This document shows positions 40,156 through 49,861 of a DNA stretch of 64,000 bases, in pieces. A program made the translations under genes and the position numbers. The stretch comes from Arthrobacter roseus (GTDB lineage Bacteria > Actinomycetota > Actinomycetes > Actinomycetales > Micrococcaceae): assembly GCF_016907875.1 (NCBI RefSeq), contig NZ_JAFBCU010000001.1, positions 1,550,001-1,614,000 on the forward strand, read 5' to 3'. The stretch's first letter is position 1, and each line of letters starts with the position of its first letter. The notes below the pieces were generated by a model. The model was not told where the DNA came from. It saw nothing but the letters and a program-made list of their open reading frames with translations, and ran no database searches.

Positions 40156-40320
40156 ATGGCCGAGTACTGGTACAACGTTGTCACCAAAGAGGTCGAAGAA
40201 GATGCCCAGTCGGACTGGTCACAGTTGATCGGTCCATATCCAACCCGCGAGGAAGCCATGAAAGCTCCAGCGAAGGTTGCGGCCCGCAACGAGGCCTGGG
40301 AAGCCAAGGACGAGAACTGA
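40156..40320 (+). CDS. Small SPOR-like protein, 54 residues
   Basis: A short gene between the divergently placed map and the convergent panB. ATG 40156 has AGGAGA five bases upstream. The product starts [16 protein letters not shown] and carries [20 protein letters not shown], which resembles the end of a SPOR domain (GPF, then REEA). Charged residues are frequent and there is no signal peptide or membrane helix, so it should be cytoplasmic. I recall similar short proteins in Arthrobacter genomes but cannot verify it here. Function is unknown. Confidence 0.75.
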   Translation: MAEYWYNVVTKEVEEDAQSDWSQLIGPYPTREEAMKAPAKVAARNEAWEAKDEN

Positions 40321-40333
40321 CTCTGACCCGTTC

Positions 40334-41215
40334 CTAAGTGAAGCTGTGCTCTGGGCCGGGGAATGACCCGGAGTGGACATCATCACGGTAGGCCGACGCT
40401 GCGTTGCCCAGAACAGTTCTAAGATCAGCGTACTGCTTGACGAACTTTGCCTGTTTGCCCCCACGGAGCCCGGCCATGTCTTGCCATACCAGCACCTGGC
40501 CCGTCGTTGCGTTGCCTGCCCCGATGCCGATCGTGGGAACCGACACCGCCGCGTCCACCATGGCCGCGACATCTGCGGGCACCATTTCCATGAGCACGCA
40601 GAAGGCTCCGGCCTCGGCAAGGGCGACGGCGTCCTCTACGACCGCCCTCGCTGCGTCGCCACGGCCCTGAACCCGATAGCCTCCCAGCGAGTGCTCGCTC
40701 TGAGGGGTGAACCCGACGTGGGCCATGACCGGGATACCGGCAGCAGTCATTGAGGCAACATGGTCCACGTAATGCTTGCCCCCCTCCATCTTGACAGCAT
40801 GAACGAGGCCCTCTTTCATGAGCCGAACGGAGGACTTTATGGCCTCCGCCGGGGAGACCTCGTAGGAGCCAAATGGCAGGTCGCACACCACCAAAGCATG
40901 CGATGCGCCGGCAGAAACGCCCCGGGCAAAGACAATCATCTCGTCCAAGGTGATCGGCAGCGTCGTTGCGTGACCCATGACGTTGTTGGCAGCGGAATCA
41001 CCAATGAGCAGGACCTCGATACCGGCTTCGTCGAAGATCTCCGCCGTGTACTGGTCATATGCCGTCAGCATTGCGAACTTGCGGCCCTCGTCTTTTGCCT
41101 GCTTCAGATGATGCGTGCGCACGCGGCGACGCGCAACCGCAGTCTCACCTGAGGCACCGGTGTCAGTACTGGCGGGGCCCGAACCGTAGGGCGCGGGAAT
41201 CTCTGCATTGTCCAT
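40334..41215 (-). CDS. panB: 3-methyl-2-oxobutanoate hydroxymethyltransferase
   Basis: A 293-residue enzyme that makes ketopantoate, the first step of pantothenate and CoA synthesis. Motifs are KFAMLTAYDQYTAEIFDEAG (as AYDQYTA), LLIGDSAANNVMGH, VVCDLPFGSY, KMEGG, GHVGFTPQ-like AHVGFTPQS and GIGAGNATTGQVLVWQDM (in part). The N-terminal 30 residues are Gly/Ala/Pro-rich. It has a leaderless-type promoter and is divergent from glnA2. Confidence 0.95.
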   Translation of the reverse strand: MDNAEIPAPYGSGPASTDTGASGETAVARRRVRTHHLKQAKDEGRKFAMLTAYDQYTAEIFDEAGIEVLLIGDSAANNVMGHATTLPITLDEMIVFARGVSAGASHALVVCDLPFGSYEVSPAEAIKSSVRLMKEGLVHAVKMEGGKHYVDHVASMTAAGIPVMAHVGFTPQSEHSLGGYRVQGRGDAARAVVEDAVALAEAGAFCVLMEMVPADVAAMVDAAVSVPTIGIGAGNATTGQVLVWQDMAGLRGGKQAKFVKQYADLRTVLGNAASAYRDDVHSGSFPGPEHSFT

Positions 41216-41221
41216 AGCCCG

Positions 41222-41227
41222 AGCCTA
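41222..41227 (-). promoter_or_regulatory. -10 box TAGGCT, predicted leaderless panB mRNA
   Basis: On the minus strand TAGGCT ends six bases before ATG 41215, with no ribosome site. Confidence 0.6.
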
Positions 41228-41401
41228 GCCCCGCCATAGTTGCCCCTGCCAGTCCTGCACCATTGGTGAAGCGTGGTTCCGTCAGGGCTGCAACCACCGT
41301 CGGTGATGGCATTAGGCTTGCCGCAGGGGCCTATACGCTTTGACGGCACCGGCCCTCGAACAGAACACATAGCGTCATATTGAGCGGGAGAGAGGTCATT
41401 C

Positions 41402-42742
41402 ATGGACAGACAGCAAGAGTTTGTGCTGCGCACCATCGAAGAGCGCGACGTGCGGTTTGTGCGGTTGTGGTTCACCGACGTTGTCGGATCCCTCAAATCC
41501 GTGGCGCTCGCTCCGGCCGAAGTGGAAGGAGCCTTCGAAGAGGGCCTCGGCTTCGACGGATCGTCCATTGAAGGACTCGCTCGAGTTTTCGAAGCGGACA
41601 TGCTTGTCAAACCGGACCCGACAACGTTTCAGATCCTGCCCTGGCGCGGAGAGAAAGAGCAAACGTCTCGTATGTTCTGCGACATCCTTGCCCCGGACGG
41701 GCAACCATCGGCGGCAGACCCTCGACACGTCCTCAAACGATGTCTTGCAAAAGCCGCCGATATGGGTTTCAGCTGCTACACGCACCCAGAGGTCGAGTTC
41801 TACCTCCTCAAATCAGCCGTACCCGGGGCAGACGGCCGTCCAGTCCCGGTCGACGACGCTGGCTACTTCGACCACGTCCCGGGCGGCGTCGCCCAAGATT
41901 TTCGCCGAACCGCTGTGGCCATGCTCGAAGCCGTAGGTATCCCCGTTGAGTTCAGTCACCATGAGGCAGGTCCGGGGCAGAACGAAATCGATCTCCGTTA
42001 CGCCGATGCGCTTCAGACGGCCGACAACATCATGACCTTCCGCACTGTGATCAAGGAGGTGGCGCTGATGCAGGACACCTACGCCACCTTCATGCCCAAG
42101 CCCTTCAGCGATCACCCGGGTTCCGGGATGCACACGCATTTTTCCCTCTTTGAAGGCGACAGCAACGCTTTTTTTGAAGCGGGCGCCGAATATCAGCTCT
42201 CGACGACGGCGCGGCAGTTTATCGCCGGAATCCTTCACCATGCACCCGAGTTCACGGCCGTCACCAACCAGCACGTGAACTCGTACAAGCGGCTGTGGGG
42301 CGGGGGAGAAGCACCCAGCTACTTGTCCTGGGGCCACAATAACCGCTCCGCACTGGTGCGCGTGCCGCTATATAAACCGCACAAGGGCCAGTCCGCGCGG
42401 ATCGAGTACCGGGGAATCGACTCCGCCGCGAACCCCTACCTTTCTTATGCCGTATTGCTCGGAGCCGGGCTCAAGGGTATAGAAGAGGGATACGAACTCC
42501 CTCGAGGAGCCGAAGAGGACGTGTGGAGCCTGACCGCAGCTGAACGACGTGCCATGGGACACGACCCCCTCCCAGAAAGCCTGCACGACGCCACCCGCGC
42601 TATGGAAGACTCCGAATTCGTTGCAGGCATCCTCGGCGAACAGGTCTTCGACAGCTTTTTGCGAAACAAGCGAGAGGAATGGAACGACTACCGGCAACAG
42701 GTCACGCCACTCGAGCTCAAACGCAATCTGGGCACCCTCTAA
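41402..42742 (+). CDS. glnA2: Glutamine synthetase GlnA2
   Basis: A 446-residue class I glutamine synthetase (ammonia plus glutamate to glutamine). Motifs are GFDGSSIEGLARVFEADM, EVEFYLL, GQNEIDLRYADAL, KPFSDHPGSGMHTHFSLFEG (in part) and NRSALVRVP. The region that carries the adenylylation tyrosine in GlnA1 reads SLTAAERRAMG here, with no tyrosine, so GlnE should not control it. GAGAGAGG precedes the ATG. glnE starts two bases after its stop. The order matches mycobacterial glnE-glnA2. Confidence 0.93.
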   Translation: MDRQQEFVLRTIEERDVRFVRLWFTDVVGSLKSVALAPAEVEGAFEEGLGFDGSSIEGLARVFEADMLVKPDPTTFQILPWRGEKEQTSRMFCDILAPDGQPSAADPRHVLKRCLAKAADMGFSCYTHPEVEFYLLKSAVPGADGRPVPVDDAGYFDHVPGGVAQDFRRTAVAMLEAVGIPVEFSHHEAGPGQNEIDLRYADALQTADNIMTFRTVIKEVALMQDTYATFMPKPFSDHPGSGMHTHFSLFEGDSNAFFEAGAEYQLSTTARQFIAGILHHAPEFTAVTNQHVNSYKRLWGGGEAPSYLSWGHNNRSALVRVPLYKPHKGQSARIEYRGIDSAANPYLSYAVLLGAGLKGIEEGYELPRGAEEDVWSLTAAERRAMGHDPLPESLHDATRAMEDSEFVAGILGEQVFDSFLRNKREEWNDYRQQVTPLELKRNLGTL

Positions 42743-42743
42743 A

Positions 42744-45700
42744 ATGGGGTCGTTACACCAAAGCACTAATCGTCACCTGATAGCTGCCGGCTTTATGGAC
42801 CTGGAAAAAAGCCGGCGGTTCCTGCAGGCCAAGGAACTGGAGCTCCTTGAGGAAGGTTCGCTCTTCCGCGGCCTCGAATCGGCCGCATCGCCGGATATGG
42901 CGCTTCAATCAAGTGTCAGGCTTCTGGAAAAGAATCCGGATCTCGCGGCAGTGATCAACGCGGGTGGAGAAGTGTCCGCGGCGTTCTTCCGGCTCCTGGG
43001 TGCCTCCGAAGCGCTGGCCGAATTCTTGATGCGACACCCGGAACAATCCGACGTCGTCACAACACCCGTCTCGCAGCAACCCTCCGACGCAGCTACTTTT
43101 AGACGATCCTTGCTCGAATCCGTTGGGGCCGATGGTTCGACTTCCATGCCGCGAGCGGGTGTGGTTGGAACCGAGGCATACTTCAGCCTGAGGGCACGCT
43201 ACCGCAGGCATCTAACAGAGATTGCCCTTCGAGACCTAGGCGCGATCTCGCCCACCGATTATATGCCAGAAGCAGCACGAGAGCTTTCCGATCTCGCAGC
43301 AGCTGCTGTCGAGGCCGCGCTGGCCGTATCCAGAGCTGAGCTACAGGACAACTTCGGTCAGGAGGAGATTGACCAGGTCCGGCTATCAGTCATCGGCATG
43401 GGCAAATGCGGCGCTCGCGAACTGAATTACATTTCTGATGTCGACGTCATCTACGTCATTGACGCAGGCGACCTCGAAGAGGCTCAGGCGGCAAACGTGG
43501 GTACAGCCCTGGCAGCAGGGATTTCCCGAGTCATCTCATCCTCAGGCAGTGAGCCAGGGCTGTGGGAGGTTGATACGAACCTTCGTCCAGAGGGCCGGGA
43601 AGGTCCGCTGGTTCGGACCCTTGAATCCCACATCCAGTACTACCAACGATGGGCGAAGAGCTGGGAATTCCAGGCGCTGCTCAAATCACGCGCCATCGCT
43701 GGAGACCTCGAGCTTGGGCACCGCTACGAACAAGCCATGGAACCGTTGATCTGGGCTGCCTCGACCCGTGAAGGATTCGTCGAATCCGTGCAGTCCATGC
43801 GCAAACGCGTGACCGCAAACATCCCGGACCATGAGGTTGGACGTCAAATCAAACTCGGTGTCGGCGGGCTTAGAGACGTTGAGTTCACCGTTCAACTTCT
43901 GCAGCTTGTCCACGGGCGAGTGGACGAGACAGTCCGCATCAGGGATACGACGGGAGCCATACAGGCATTGAGCAGCGCTGGCTACATCAGCCGCCACGAC
44001 GCCGCGGATTTTGACCGAGCCTATCGTTACCTTCGGGTGCTCGAACACCGGATCCAACTGGCGCACCTGCGCAGGACGCACCTCATGCCTGAGAGCGACG
44101 AAGCAAAGAGAGCCCTGGCCCGCTCGTCTCTGGGCGCACATGAGCGTGTAAGACCCTCGGCGGAGCACCTCATGCAGACGTGGAGACGAACCCGGAAGCT
44201 CGTACATAGCCTTCATGAAACAATTTTCTATCGTCCTTTGCTGGCTACAGCGTCGAACCTGAGTACTGAAGACGTCAAGCTCTCTCCGGAGGCCGCTAGG
44301 GCACGCTTGGCCGCACTGGGCTATCTTGATCCCAAGGGTGCCATGCGGCACATCGAAGCCCTCACGGCTGGCATCAGCCGCCGGGCCTCCCTTCAGCGAC
44401 AACTTCTTCCTGTTCTCCTCGGCTGGCTGGCCGACGGCGTGGACGCTGATGCCGGGCTGCTGGGTTTCCGCAGGCTGAGCGAAGCACTCGGACAAAGCCC
44501 GTGGTTCCTGGGCATGCTTCGTGATTCCAAGGCTGCGGCCGAACGATTGTGCCATATCCTCTCCGGCAGTCGTTTCATTACTGATCTGCTTGAGGCCTCC
44601 TCAGAATCGACCGCATGGCTTGGAACGGATAAGGATCTGATCCCTCGGCCATTCGAAGCGCAATGGCAGGAGATTCGCGCCAAAATGACTCGGCACCCCG
44701 GTCCCGAGGAAGCCATGCGCTTGATCCGCCTCATCCGAAGGCGTGAAATCCTCCGCACAGCAATCGCAGACAGCTCTGGGCTATTGGACCAAACCGACGT
44801 CGGGCGCGCCCTCGCGAACGCTGACAGGGCAGCAATCCTTGGTGCCCTCCATGTCGCCGAACGCCACGCCTTCAAAGATGACGCGCCAGCAACTGAAATG
44901 CTGGTGGTTGCTCTGGGCCGCCAGGGCGGACGCGAGATACGTTACGCATCGGACGCCGACGTCCTCTATGTGCATCGGCCGCTGCCCGGGGCTGATCCAC
45001 GACAGGCACAGCTGCAAGCCGAAACCATCGCAGGACGCGTCTCGGCACTGCTCAAGCAACCGTGCAAACCTCCGGTGCAGGCCGAGCGCGTACTTGAAAT
45101 CGACGCCAATCTCCGTCCGGAAGGTAGCAACGGACCATTGGTAAGGAGCCTCGATTCCTACCAGAAGTACTACAACCGGTGGTCACTTGCATGGGAGGCG
45201 CAGGCCTTGCTCCGCGCTAGACCCATCGCCGGATCAGATGCGCTCGCTGAGGACTTCATGAATTTGGTGGACCCCGTACGCTACCCCGAATTCTTCAGCG
45301 ACGACGACGTCCGAGAAATTCGGCGTATCAAGGCCAGAGTAGAGTCCGAACGGCTCCCACGTGGAGCGGACCCGGCCCGCCACCTCAAATTGGGACGTGG
45401 GGCATTGAGCGACGTCGAATGGCTTGTTCAGCTCACCCAGCTCCAGTACGCACACAAAGAGCCAACGCTACGCACCACGGAAACAGAGACAGCTTTGGAC
45501 GCCATCCGTGTAGCTGGTCTGCTACCGGAGGCCGACGTCGAAACACTCCTGGAAAGCTGGCGCCTAACCAGCAGAATACGCGCAGGCATCATTATCTGGT
45601 CGGGCCGGGTGTCGGACCAGCTGCCCTCATCCCGGCGCGATCTCGAAGCCGTGGCGAGGTGGTGCGGCTACGGCGTCGGTCAAGCAGGTGATCTCGAGGA

Positions 45701-45770
45701 AGACTACCTTCGGCTGACGCGAAGGTCCCGGGGAATCTTTGAGCGGTACTTCTACGGTTACGGCGAGTAG
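42744..45770 (+). CDS. glnE: Glutamine synthetase adenylyltransferase/deadenylase GlnE
   Basis: A 1008-residue bifunctional enzyme that adds AMP to, and removes it from, glutamine synthetase. Two nucleotidyltransferase halves are each marked by a GMGKCGARELNYISDVDVIYV or GRQGGREIRYASDADVLYV core (quoted only as ELNYISDVD and EIRYASDAD) and by DTNLRPEGREGPLVR and DANLRPEGSNGPLVR. The frame is open back to 42549 inside glnA2; ATG 42744 is the first start after the glnA2 stop. No ribosome site is seen, so coupling to glnA2 is likely. ATG 42795 is the alternative. Confidence 0.93.
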   Translation: MGSLHQSTNRHLIAAGFMDLEKSRRFLQAKELELLEEGSLFRGLESAASPDMALQSSVRLLEKNPDLAAVINAGGEVSAAFFRLLGASEALAEFLMRHPEQSDVVTTPVSQQPSDAATFRRSLLESVGADGSTSMPRAGVVGTEAYFSLRARYRRHLTEIALRDLGAISPTDYMPEAARELSDLAAAAVEAALAVSRAELQDNFGQEEIDQVRLSVIGMGKCGARELNYISDVDVIYVIDAGDLEEAQAANVGTALAAGISRVISSSGSEPGLWEVDTNLRPEGREGPLVRTLESHIQYYQRWAKSWEFQALLKSRAIAGDLELGHRYEQAMEPLIWAASTREGFVESVQSMRKRVTANIPDHEVGRQIKLGVGGLRDVEFTVQLLQLVHGRVDETVRIRDTTGAIQALSSAGYISRHDAADFDRAYRYLRVLEHRIQLAHLRRTHLMPESDEAKRALARSSLGAHERVRPSAEHLMQTWRRTRKLVHSLHETIFYRPLLATASNLSTEDVKLSPEAARARLAALGYLDPKGAMRHIEALTAGISRRASLQRQLLPVLLGWLADGVDADAGLLGFRRLSEALGQSPWFLGMLRDSKAAAERLCHILSGSRFITDLLEASSESTAWLGTDKDLIPRPFEAQWQEIRAKMTRHPGPEEAMRLIRLIRRREILRTAIADSSGLLDQTDVGRALANADRAAILGALHVAERHAFKDDAPATEMLVVALGRQGGREIRYASDADVLYVHRPLPGADPRQAQLQAETIAGRVSALLKQPCKPPVQAERVLEIDANLRPEGSNGPLVRSLDSYQKYYNRWSLAWEAQALLRARPIAGSDALAEDFMNLVDPVRYPEFFSDDDVREIRRIKARVESERLPRGADPARHLKLGRGALSDVEWLVQLTQLQYAHKEPTLRTTETETALDAIRVAGLLPEADVETLLESWRLTSRIRAGIIIWSGRVSDQLPSSRRDLEAVARWCGYGVGQAGDLEEDYLRLTRRSRGIFERYFYGYGE

Positions 45771-45781
45771 CGCACTAAATA

Positions 45782-45827
45782 GTTGATGCCTGTGTGCCCA
45801 GCAAGTGCCAGGCCCACAGGCATCAAC
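45782..45827. terminator. Bidirectional hairpin terminator between glnE and glnA1
   Basis: A perfect 13-bp inverted repeat (45782-45794 with 45815-45827) with a 20-base loop lies between two convergent genes. No long T run is present. Confidence 0.7.
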
Positions 45828-45856
45828 GTATCCGGCCTCATGCCGGAACTAACGCG

Positions 45857-47281
45857 TCAGCAGTCGTAATAGAGCTCGAACTCGTAGGGGTTCGGGCGCA
45901 ACGAGAGTGGCATCAACTCATGTTCGCGCTTGTAGTCGATCCAGGTATCGATCAGATCTTGAGTAAAGACGCCACCGGCCTGTAGATACTCATTGTCCGC
46001 CTCGAGCGCCGCGAGTGCTTCCTCCAGAGTCGCAGGCGCCTTCTGGATGTCCTTGGCTTCCTCCGGAGGCAGTTCGTAGAGATCTTTGTCGATGGGGTCC
46101 GCTGGCTCAATCCGATTCTTGATGCCATCGAGGCCCGCCATCAGCTGCGCTGCGAACGCAAGATACGGGTTGCACGCGGCATCAGGTGCCCGGAATTCGA
46201 TGCGCTTGGCTTTCGGGTTTGATCCCGTGATCGGAATACGGATACCGGCCGAGCGATTGCCCTGGGAATAGACCATATTGACGGGGGCCTCAAAACCCTT
46301 GACGAGACGACGGTAGGAGTTCACCGTGGGGTTCGTGAAGGCGAGGACGGACGAGGCGTGCTCAAGCAAACCGCCGATGTACCATCGAGCGATATCAGAC
46401 AGGCCCGCATAACCCTTTTCGTCATAGAACAGTGGTTCGCTGCCGTTCCACAAAGACTGGTGGCAATGCATCCCTGAGCCGTTGTCTCCGAAAACCGGCT
46501 TCGGCATGAATGTCGCCGATTTCCCCCACGCGTCGGCAACGTTCTTCACAATGTACTTGAACTTCAGCAGATCATCCGCCGAGTGGGTTAGATTGCTGAA
46601 GCGGTAGTTGATTTCGGCCTGCCCGGCTGCGCCGACTTCGTGGTGTGATCTTTCAACCTGCAGACCGGCATTGTCCAGCTCAATGCAAATAGCATCTCGA
46701 AGGTCCGCCTGCTTATCAATCGGCGCTACCGGGAAATACCCGCCCTTCATTGGTGTCTTGTACCCCTGGTTGCCACCTTCTTCCGCACGACCGGAATTCC
46801 ACGGCGCCTCAATGGAGTCAACCTTGTAGAAGCTGCCCTGCGGTGCGGATTCATACTGCACGTTGTCGAAGATGAAGAACTCCGCCTCGGGTGCGAAGAA
46901 CGCAGTGTCTGCGATGCCCGTGGACGCCAAGTAGGCTTCAGCGCGTTCAGCAACGCCACGGGGATCCCGGTGATACGGGTCGCCTGTACGTGGATTGACG
47001 ATAGAAAAATTCAGCGCGAGGGTCTTTTCCATTCTGAACGGATCCAGATATGCGGTTGTGACATCGGGAATCAGCTGCATGTCTGATTCAGCGATTCCAG
47101 CAAAGCCGCGGATCGAGGAGCCATCGAACAGCTGCCCGTGGACGAAGAAATCCGCATCCACCGTCTTTGCCGGAACATTGAAATGCTGCTGCACTCCCGG
47201 CAAATCGGTGAACCGGATATCTACGAACTTCACGTCTTCGTCGTCGATGTATTTGAGGACTTCGTCCGCATCTTTGAACAT
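45857..47281 (-). CDS. glnA: Glutamine synthetase GlnA1 (type I-beta)
   Basis: A 474-residue dodecameric glutamine synthetase, the main ammonia-assimilating enzyme. Motifs are [54 protein letters not shown] and NRSAGIRIP. Tyr402 in DLYELPPEE is the adenylylation site, so GlnE next door can switch it off. ATG 47281 with AAGGAG nine bases upstream gives the standard length; the frame open to 47341 is not needed. Confidence 0.96.
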   Translation of the reverse strand: MFKDADEVLKYIDDEDVKFVDIRFTDLPGVQQHFNVPAKTVDADFFVHGQLFDGSSIRGFAGIAESDMQLIPDVTTAYLDPFRMEKTLALNFSIVNPRTGDPYHRDPRGVAERAEAYLASTGIADTAFFAPEAEFFIFDNVQYESAPQGSFYKVDSIEAPWNSGRAEEGGNQGYKTPMKGGYFPVAPIDKQADLRDAICIELDNAGLQVERSHHEVGAAGQAEINYRFSNLTHSADDLLKFKYIVKNVADAWGKSATFMPKPVFGDNGSGMHCHQSLWNGSEPLFYDEKGYAGLSDIARWYIGGLLEHASSVLAFTNPTVNSYRRLVKGFEAPVNMVYSQGNRSAGIRIPITGSNPKAKRIEFRAPDAACNPYLAFAAQLMAGLDGIKNRIEPADPIDKDLYELPPEEAKDIQKAPATLEEALAALEADNEYLQAGGVFTQDLIDTWIDYKREHELMPLSLRPNPYEFELYYDC

Positions 47282-47380
47282 CGGGCTATGCTCCTTACGC
47301 ATATTTTGTCGAACGTGCCGGACCGCGGCAGACCTGCTCAAAGCGACACCGGTAGATGCGCGTTCTCTGATGGGCCATCA

Positions 47381-47398
47381 GTAACGACGGCACGTTAC
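47381..47398 (-). promoter_or_regulatory. Palindrome upstream of glnA1
   Basis: GTAACG-N6-CGTTAC, 100 bases before the glnA1 start, is an operator-like inverted repeat. It does not fit the GlnR box spacing exactly, and I found no AmtR box. The regulator is unknown. Confidence 0.45.
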
Positions 47399-47400
47399 CT

Positions 47401-47427
47401 GTCAAAAGCCTCCAGGAGGCTTTTGAC
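47401..47427. other. Perfect hairpin between glnA1 and the RDD gene
   Basis: Thirteen bases on each side of a single A form a perfect inverted repeat (GTCAAAAGCCTCC with GGAGGCTTTTGAC). It lies in the 233-base gap between divergent genes, so it cannot end either of them. It may be an operator or a leader hairpin in the glnA1 transcript. Confidence 0.55.
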
Positions 47428-47502
47428 CAAGCTTATCGTGCCCAAGCCCTACAACCGCGCCCAGACCGGCTCAATACGCCTGGACTACCTACGTTCAGCG
47501 GC

Positions 47503-47508
47503 TAGTCT
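47503..47508 (+). promoter_or_regulatory. -10 box TAGTCT, predicted leaderless mRNA of the RDD gene
   Basis: TAGTCT ends six bases before GTG 47515, with no ribosome site. Confidence 0.6.
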
Positions 47509-47514
47509 AGTTCT

Positions 47515-47949
47515 GTGGTGGAACGAAAAGATATTGGGTCATGGCTCGAGGGTGTGCCGTCGGACGACTCTTACTGGCCAGGGAAATCGATGGGGCGGCC
47601 CACGGCTGGGCCAGGTTCAATCGCAAGAATCGGCCCGCGTTCAGGGGCACTGCTCATCGACTGGGCTATCGCATCCGCCTTCGCCTATTTGCTTTTTGAC
47701 GGCGTCCAATTAGCTATTTTGGGTTGCTTTGCCGCGTTGCAGTTCCTTTTCGTCGGGTTTTTCGGCCATAGCATAGGCCACCGGTCGCTGCGAATGCAGG
47801 TCCAAACGCTAAATGGAAGGCCTGCTGGCTATGGCAAAGCTGCACTGAGGACGGTGCTTATCTGTCTGGTCGTTCCACCGTTACTGATCGACAGAGACCA
47901 GCGCGGACTTCACGACAGACTTGGAAGGACCGTCTTGGTCCGCATCTGA
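47515..47949 (+). CDS. RDD family membrane protein
   Basis: A 144-residue membrane protein with the RDD signature: RSGALLIDWAIA with the aspartate of the first helix, then two or three helices (about 45-63, 65-84 and 102-118) and HSIGHRSLRMQV near the middle. DRDQRGLHDRLGRTVLV closes the protein. The role of the family is unclear. It lies beside glnA1 in mycobacteria too (Rv2219A), so the link is conserved. GTG 47515 or the next codon GTG 47518 could be the start. Confidence 0.86.
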   Translation: MVERKDIGSWLEGVPSDDSYWPGKSMGRPTAGPGSIARIGPRSGALLIDWAIASAFAYLLFDGVQLAILGCFAALQFLFVGFFGHSIGHRSLRMQVQTLNGRPAGYGKAALRTVLICLVVPPLLIDRDQRGLHDRLGRTVLVRI

Positions 47950-48050
47950 TCCCGCTCGCGTCTGATGGTCACGGCCGAGAGGCTCATACGTTGAGATCAA
48001 ACGTGGTGAGATCCACACGTTGACCACCTTCTCTCTAACTCGCGAAGTGA

Positions 48051-48812
48051 CTAACGGCCCCTGGAAGCCTTTCGGTCGGGGCGTGCCTTGTACGGATCGA
48101 TTCCCTTGGGGATCGGCAGCTTATTGCCCAATGCTTTTAGCCTTTTATCGACGGCCTGTACCTCTTGCTTCTGAAGTTGGTTCTTTAGTTTCTGCGCCTT
48201 CTTGGCCACCTGCGCCAAAGGAACCTGCCCCTTACCATCGCCGGTCTCGATGACGTGGATCGGGACGTTGGGCACGATTCTACTCATTTTTCGGCGCTCG
48301 GCAGTTATTAGCTGGCGCACACGGTGAGAGGGACCTTCTGTGACGAGAACGATGCCGGGCCGACCGATGGCCCGGAAAACAGCGTCCTGAGTCCTCGGAT
48401 TGACGGATACGGGTTGCTCTTCCAGAATCCAGCCGCGGCGCAAGACGCTCAGTGCAGCTCCAGACGCCCCCGGACGTCCTTCGATCTGCGCGAATGCTGC
48501 CCGTTCAGCCCGGCGGGAGAGAATGAAGACAGCTGCCAAGATTCCCAGTGGGATAGCGATGATCAGTAATGTGACAACGTTCCGGATCAGGAACCCAATG
48601 AGGAGCCCCACCGCAACGGTTCCGAGGAACGCCAACAGCATCAACCAGACGACGTTCGGATCCTGCTTCCGCGTCATGGTGAAAACCTGACGGATCTGCT
48701 TGATCCGCCCAGGCTTCTTGGCGGGCTTCTCCGTCTTGGGTTTGCGGTTGAAGAAGCGTCTCTTGGAGCTAGGCTCGGTGCTGTCCTGTGCGGGAATTTT
48801 ACTATTGGCCAT
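48051..48812 (-). CDS. DUF4191 membrane protein
   Basis: A 253-residue protein of the actinobacterial DUF4191 family (like Rv2219). A basic N-terminus precedes RIKQIRQVFTMTRKQDPNV, two close helices (about 60-80 and 82-103), then a soluble domain with GRPGIVLVTEGP and a Lys/Gln-rich coiled tail (AKKAQKLKNQLQKQEVQAV, in part). Function is unknown. It follows lipA on the same strand downstream of neither promoter; TAGAAT (48822-48827) ends nine bases before its ATG, which suggests its own near-leaderless promoter. Confidence 0.85.
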   Translation of the reverse strand: MANSKIPAQDSTEPSSKRRFFNRKPKTEKPAKKPGRIKQIRQVFTMTRKQDPNVVWLMLLAFLGTVAVGLLIGFLIRNVVTLLIIAIPLGILAAVFILSRRAERAAFAQIEGRPGASGAALSVLRRGWILEEQPVSVNPRTQDAVFRAIGRPGIVLVTEGPSHRVRQLITAERRKMSRIVPNVPIHVIETGDGKGQVPLAQVAKKAQKLKNQLQKQEVQAVDKRLKALGNKLPIPKGIDPYKARPDRKASRGR

Positions 48813-48856
48813 AATGAATCAATTCTACGGGATCAGTGGGGGCTGGTATCCGCCAC

Positions 48857-49861
48857 TCAGAGCGATGCGAGCAGCGTTGCAGCTTCCTGTTTAGTGGTAC
48901 CTGAGTCAGCGATGTGCGCCAGCTGCGGTGGAAGCTCTAGGCCCTTCTTGCGCATTGCTGTTGCCCACAACCTTCCGGCTCGGTACGAAGAGCGCACTAA
49001 TGGTCCGCTCATGACACCGAGGAAACCGATTTCCTCTGCTTCGTTTCTGATGTCGACGAATTCCTGTGGTTTGACCCAACGGTCTACCGGTAGGTGGCGC
49101 TGAGTCGGGCGAAGGTATTGCGTAATGGTGATCAGGTCACAGCCAGCTTCGTGCAGGTCACGCAGCGCCTCGCTGATTTCTTCCCTTGTCTCGCCCATGC
49201 CGAGGATTAGATTGGATTTTGTCACCATGGCCTGATCGCGCCCCTGAGCAATGACGTCCAAAGACCGCTCATACTTAAAGGCGGGCCTAATGCGCTTGAA
49301 GAGTCGCGGAACGGTTTCAACGTTGTGTGCAAAAACTTCGGGTTTTGTCTCGCAGATGGCTGCGATGTGCTCTGGTTTTCCGGAGAAGTCCGGAATAAGG
49401 ATTTCCACGCCAGTTCCAGGATTGACACTGTGAATCTGTCGAATGGTCTCGGCGTAGAGCCACACACCCTCATCCGGGAGGTCATCCCGTGCGACGCCAG
49501 TAACAGTGGTATACCGCAGGTCCATCGACTTTACGGACTGTGCAACCTTGAATGGTTCGCTGCGATCCACCGGCTTGGGCTTACCGGTGTCGATCTGGCA
49601 GAAATCACAACGCCTTGTGCAGTCGGAACCACCAATAAGGAACGTTGCTTCTCGGTCCTCCCAGCATTCGAAGATGTTGGGGCAGCCAGCTTCTTCGCAG
49701 ACAGTGTGCAACCCTTCCTTCTTGACCAAGTTCTTCATAGCGATAAACTCAGGGCCGATATCCACCTTGGCCTTGATCCATTCAGGCTTTCGGTCAACGG
49801 GCGTCTGGGAATTACGGGCTTCGACCCGGAGCAGACGGCGGCCTTCAGGGGCGAGGGTCAC
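48857..49861 (-). CDS. lipA: Lipoyl synthase LipA
   Basis: A 334-residue radical-SAM enzyme that inserts two sulfurs into octanoyl groups on lipoyl domains. The auxiliary cluster cysteines lie in [15 protein letters not shown], the radical-SAM cluster in [10 protein letters not shown], and RSSYRAG holds the serine ligand. GTG 49861 has GGAGA six bases upstream and overlaps the lipB stop. Its products serve the E2 encoded at 55912-57858. Confidence 0.96.
   Translation of the reverse strand: MTLAPEGRRLLRVEARNSQTPVDRKPEWIKAKVDIGPEFIAMKNLVKKEGLHTVCEEAGCPNIFECWEDREATFLIGGSDCTRRCDFCQIDTGKPKPVDRSEPFKVAQSVKSMDLRYTTVTGVARDDLPDEGVWLYAETIRQIHSVNPGTGVEILIPDFSGKPEHIAAICETKPEVFAHNVETVPRLFKRIRPAFKYERSLDVIAQGRDQAMVTKSNLILGMGETREEISEALRDLHEAGCDLITITQYLRPTQRHLPVDRWVKPQEFVDIRNEAEEIGFLGVMSGPLVRSSYRAGRLWATAMRKKGLELPPQLAHIADSGTTKQEAATLLASL

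Noticed and set aside
42549-42743. Upstream extension of glnE inside glnA2
   Set aside because: It overlaps glnA2 in another frame and has no glnE-like sequence; the start after the glnA2 stop gives normal length.
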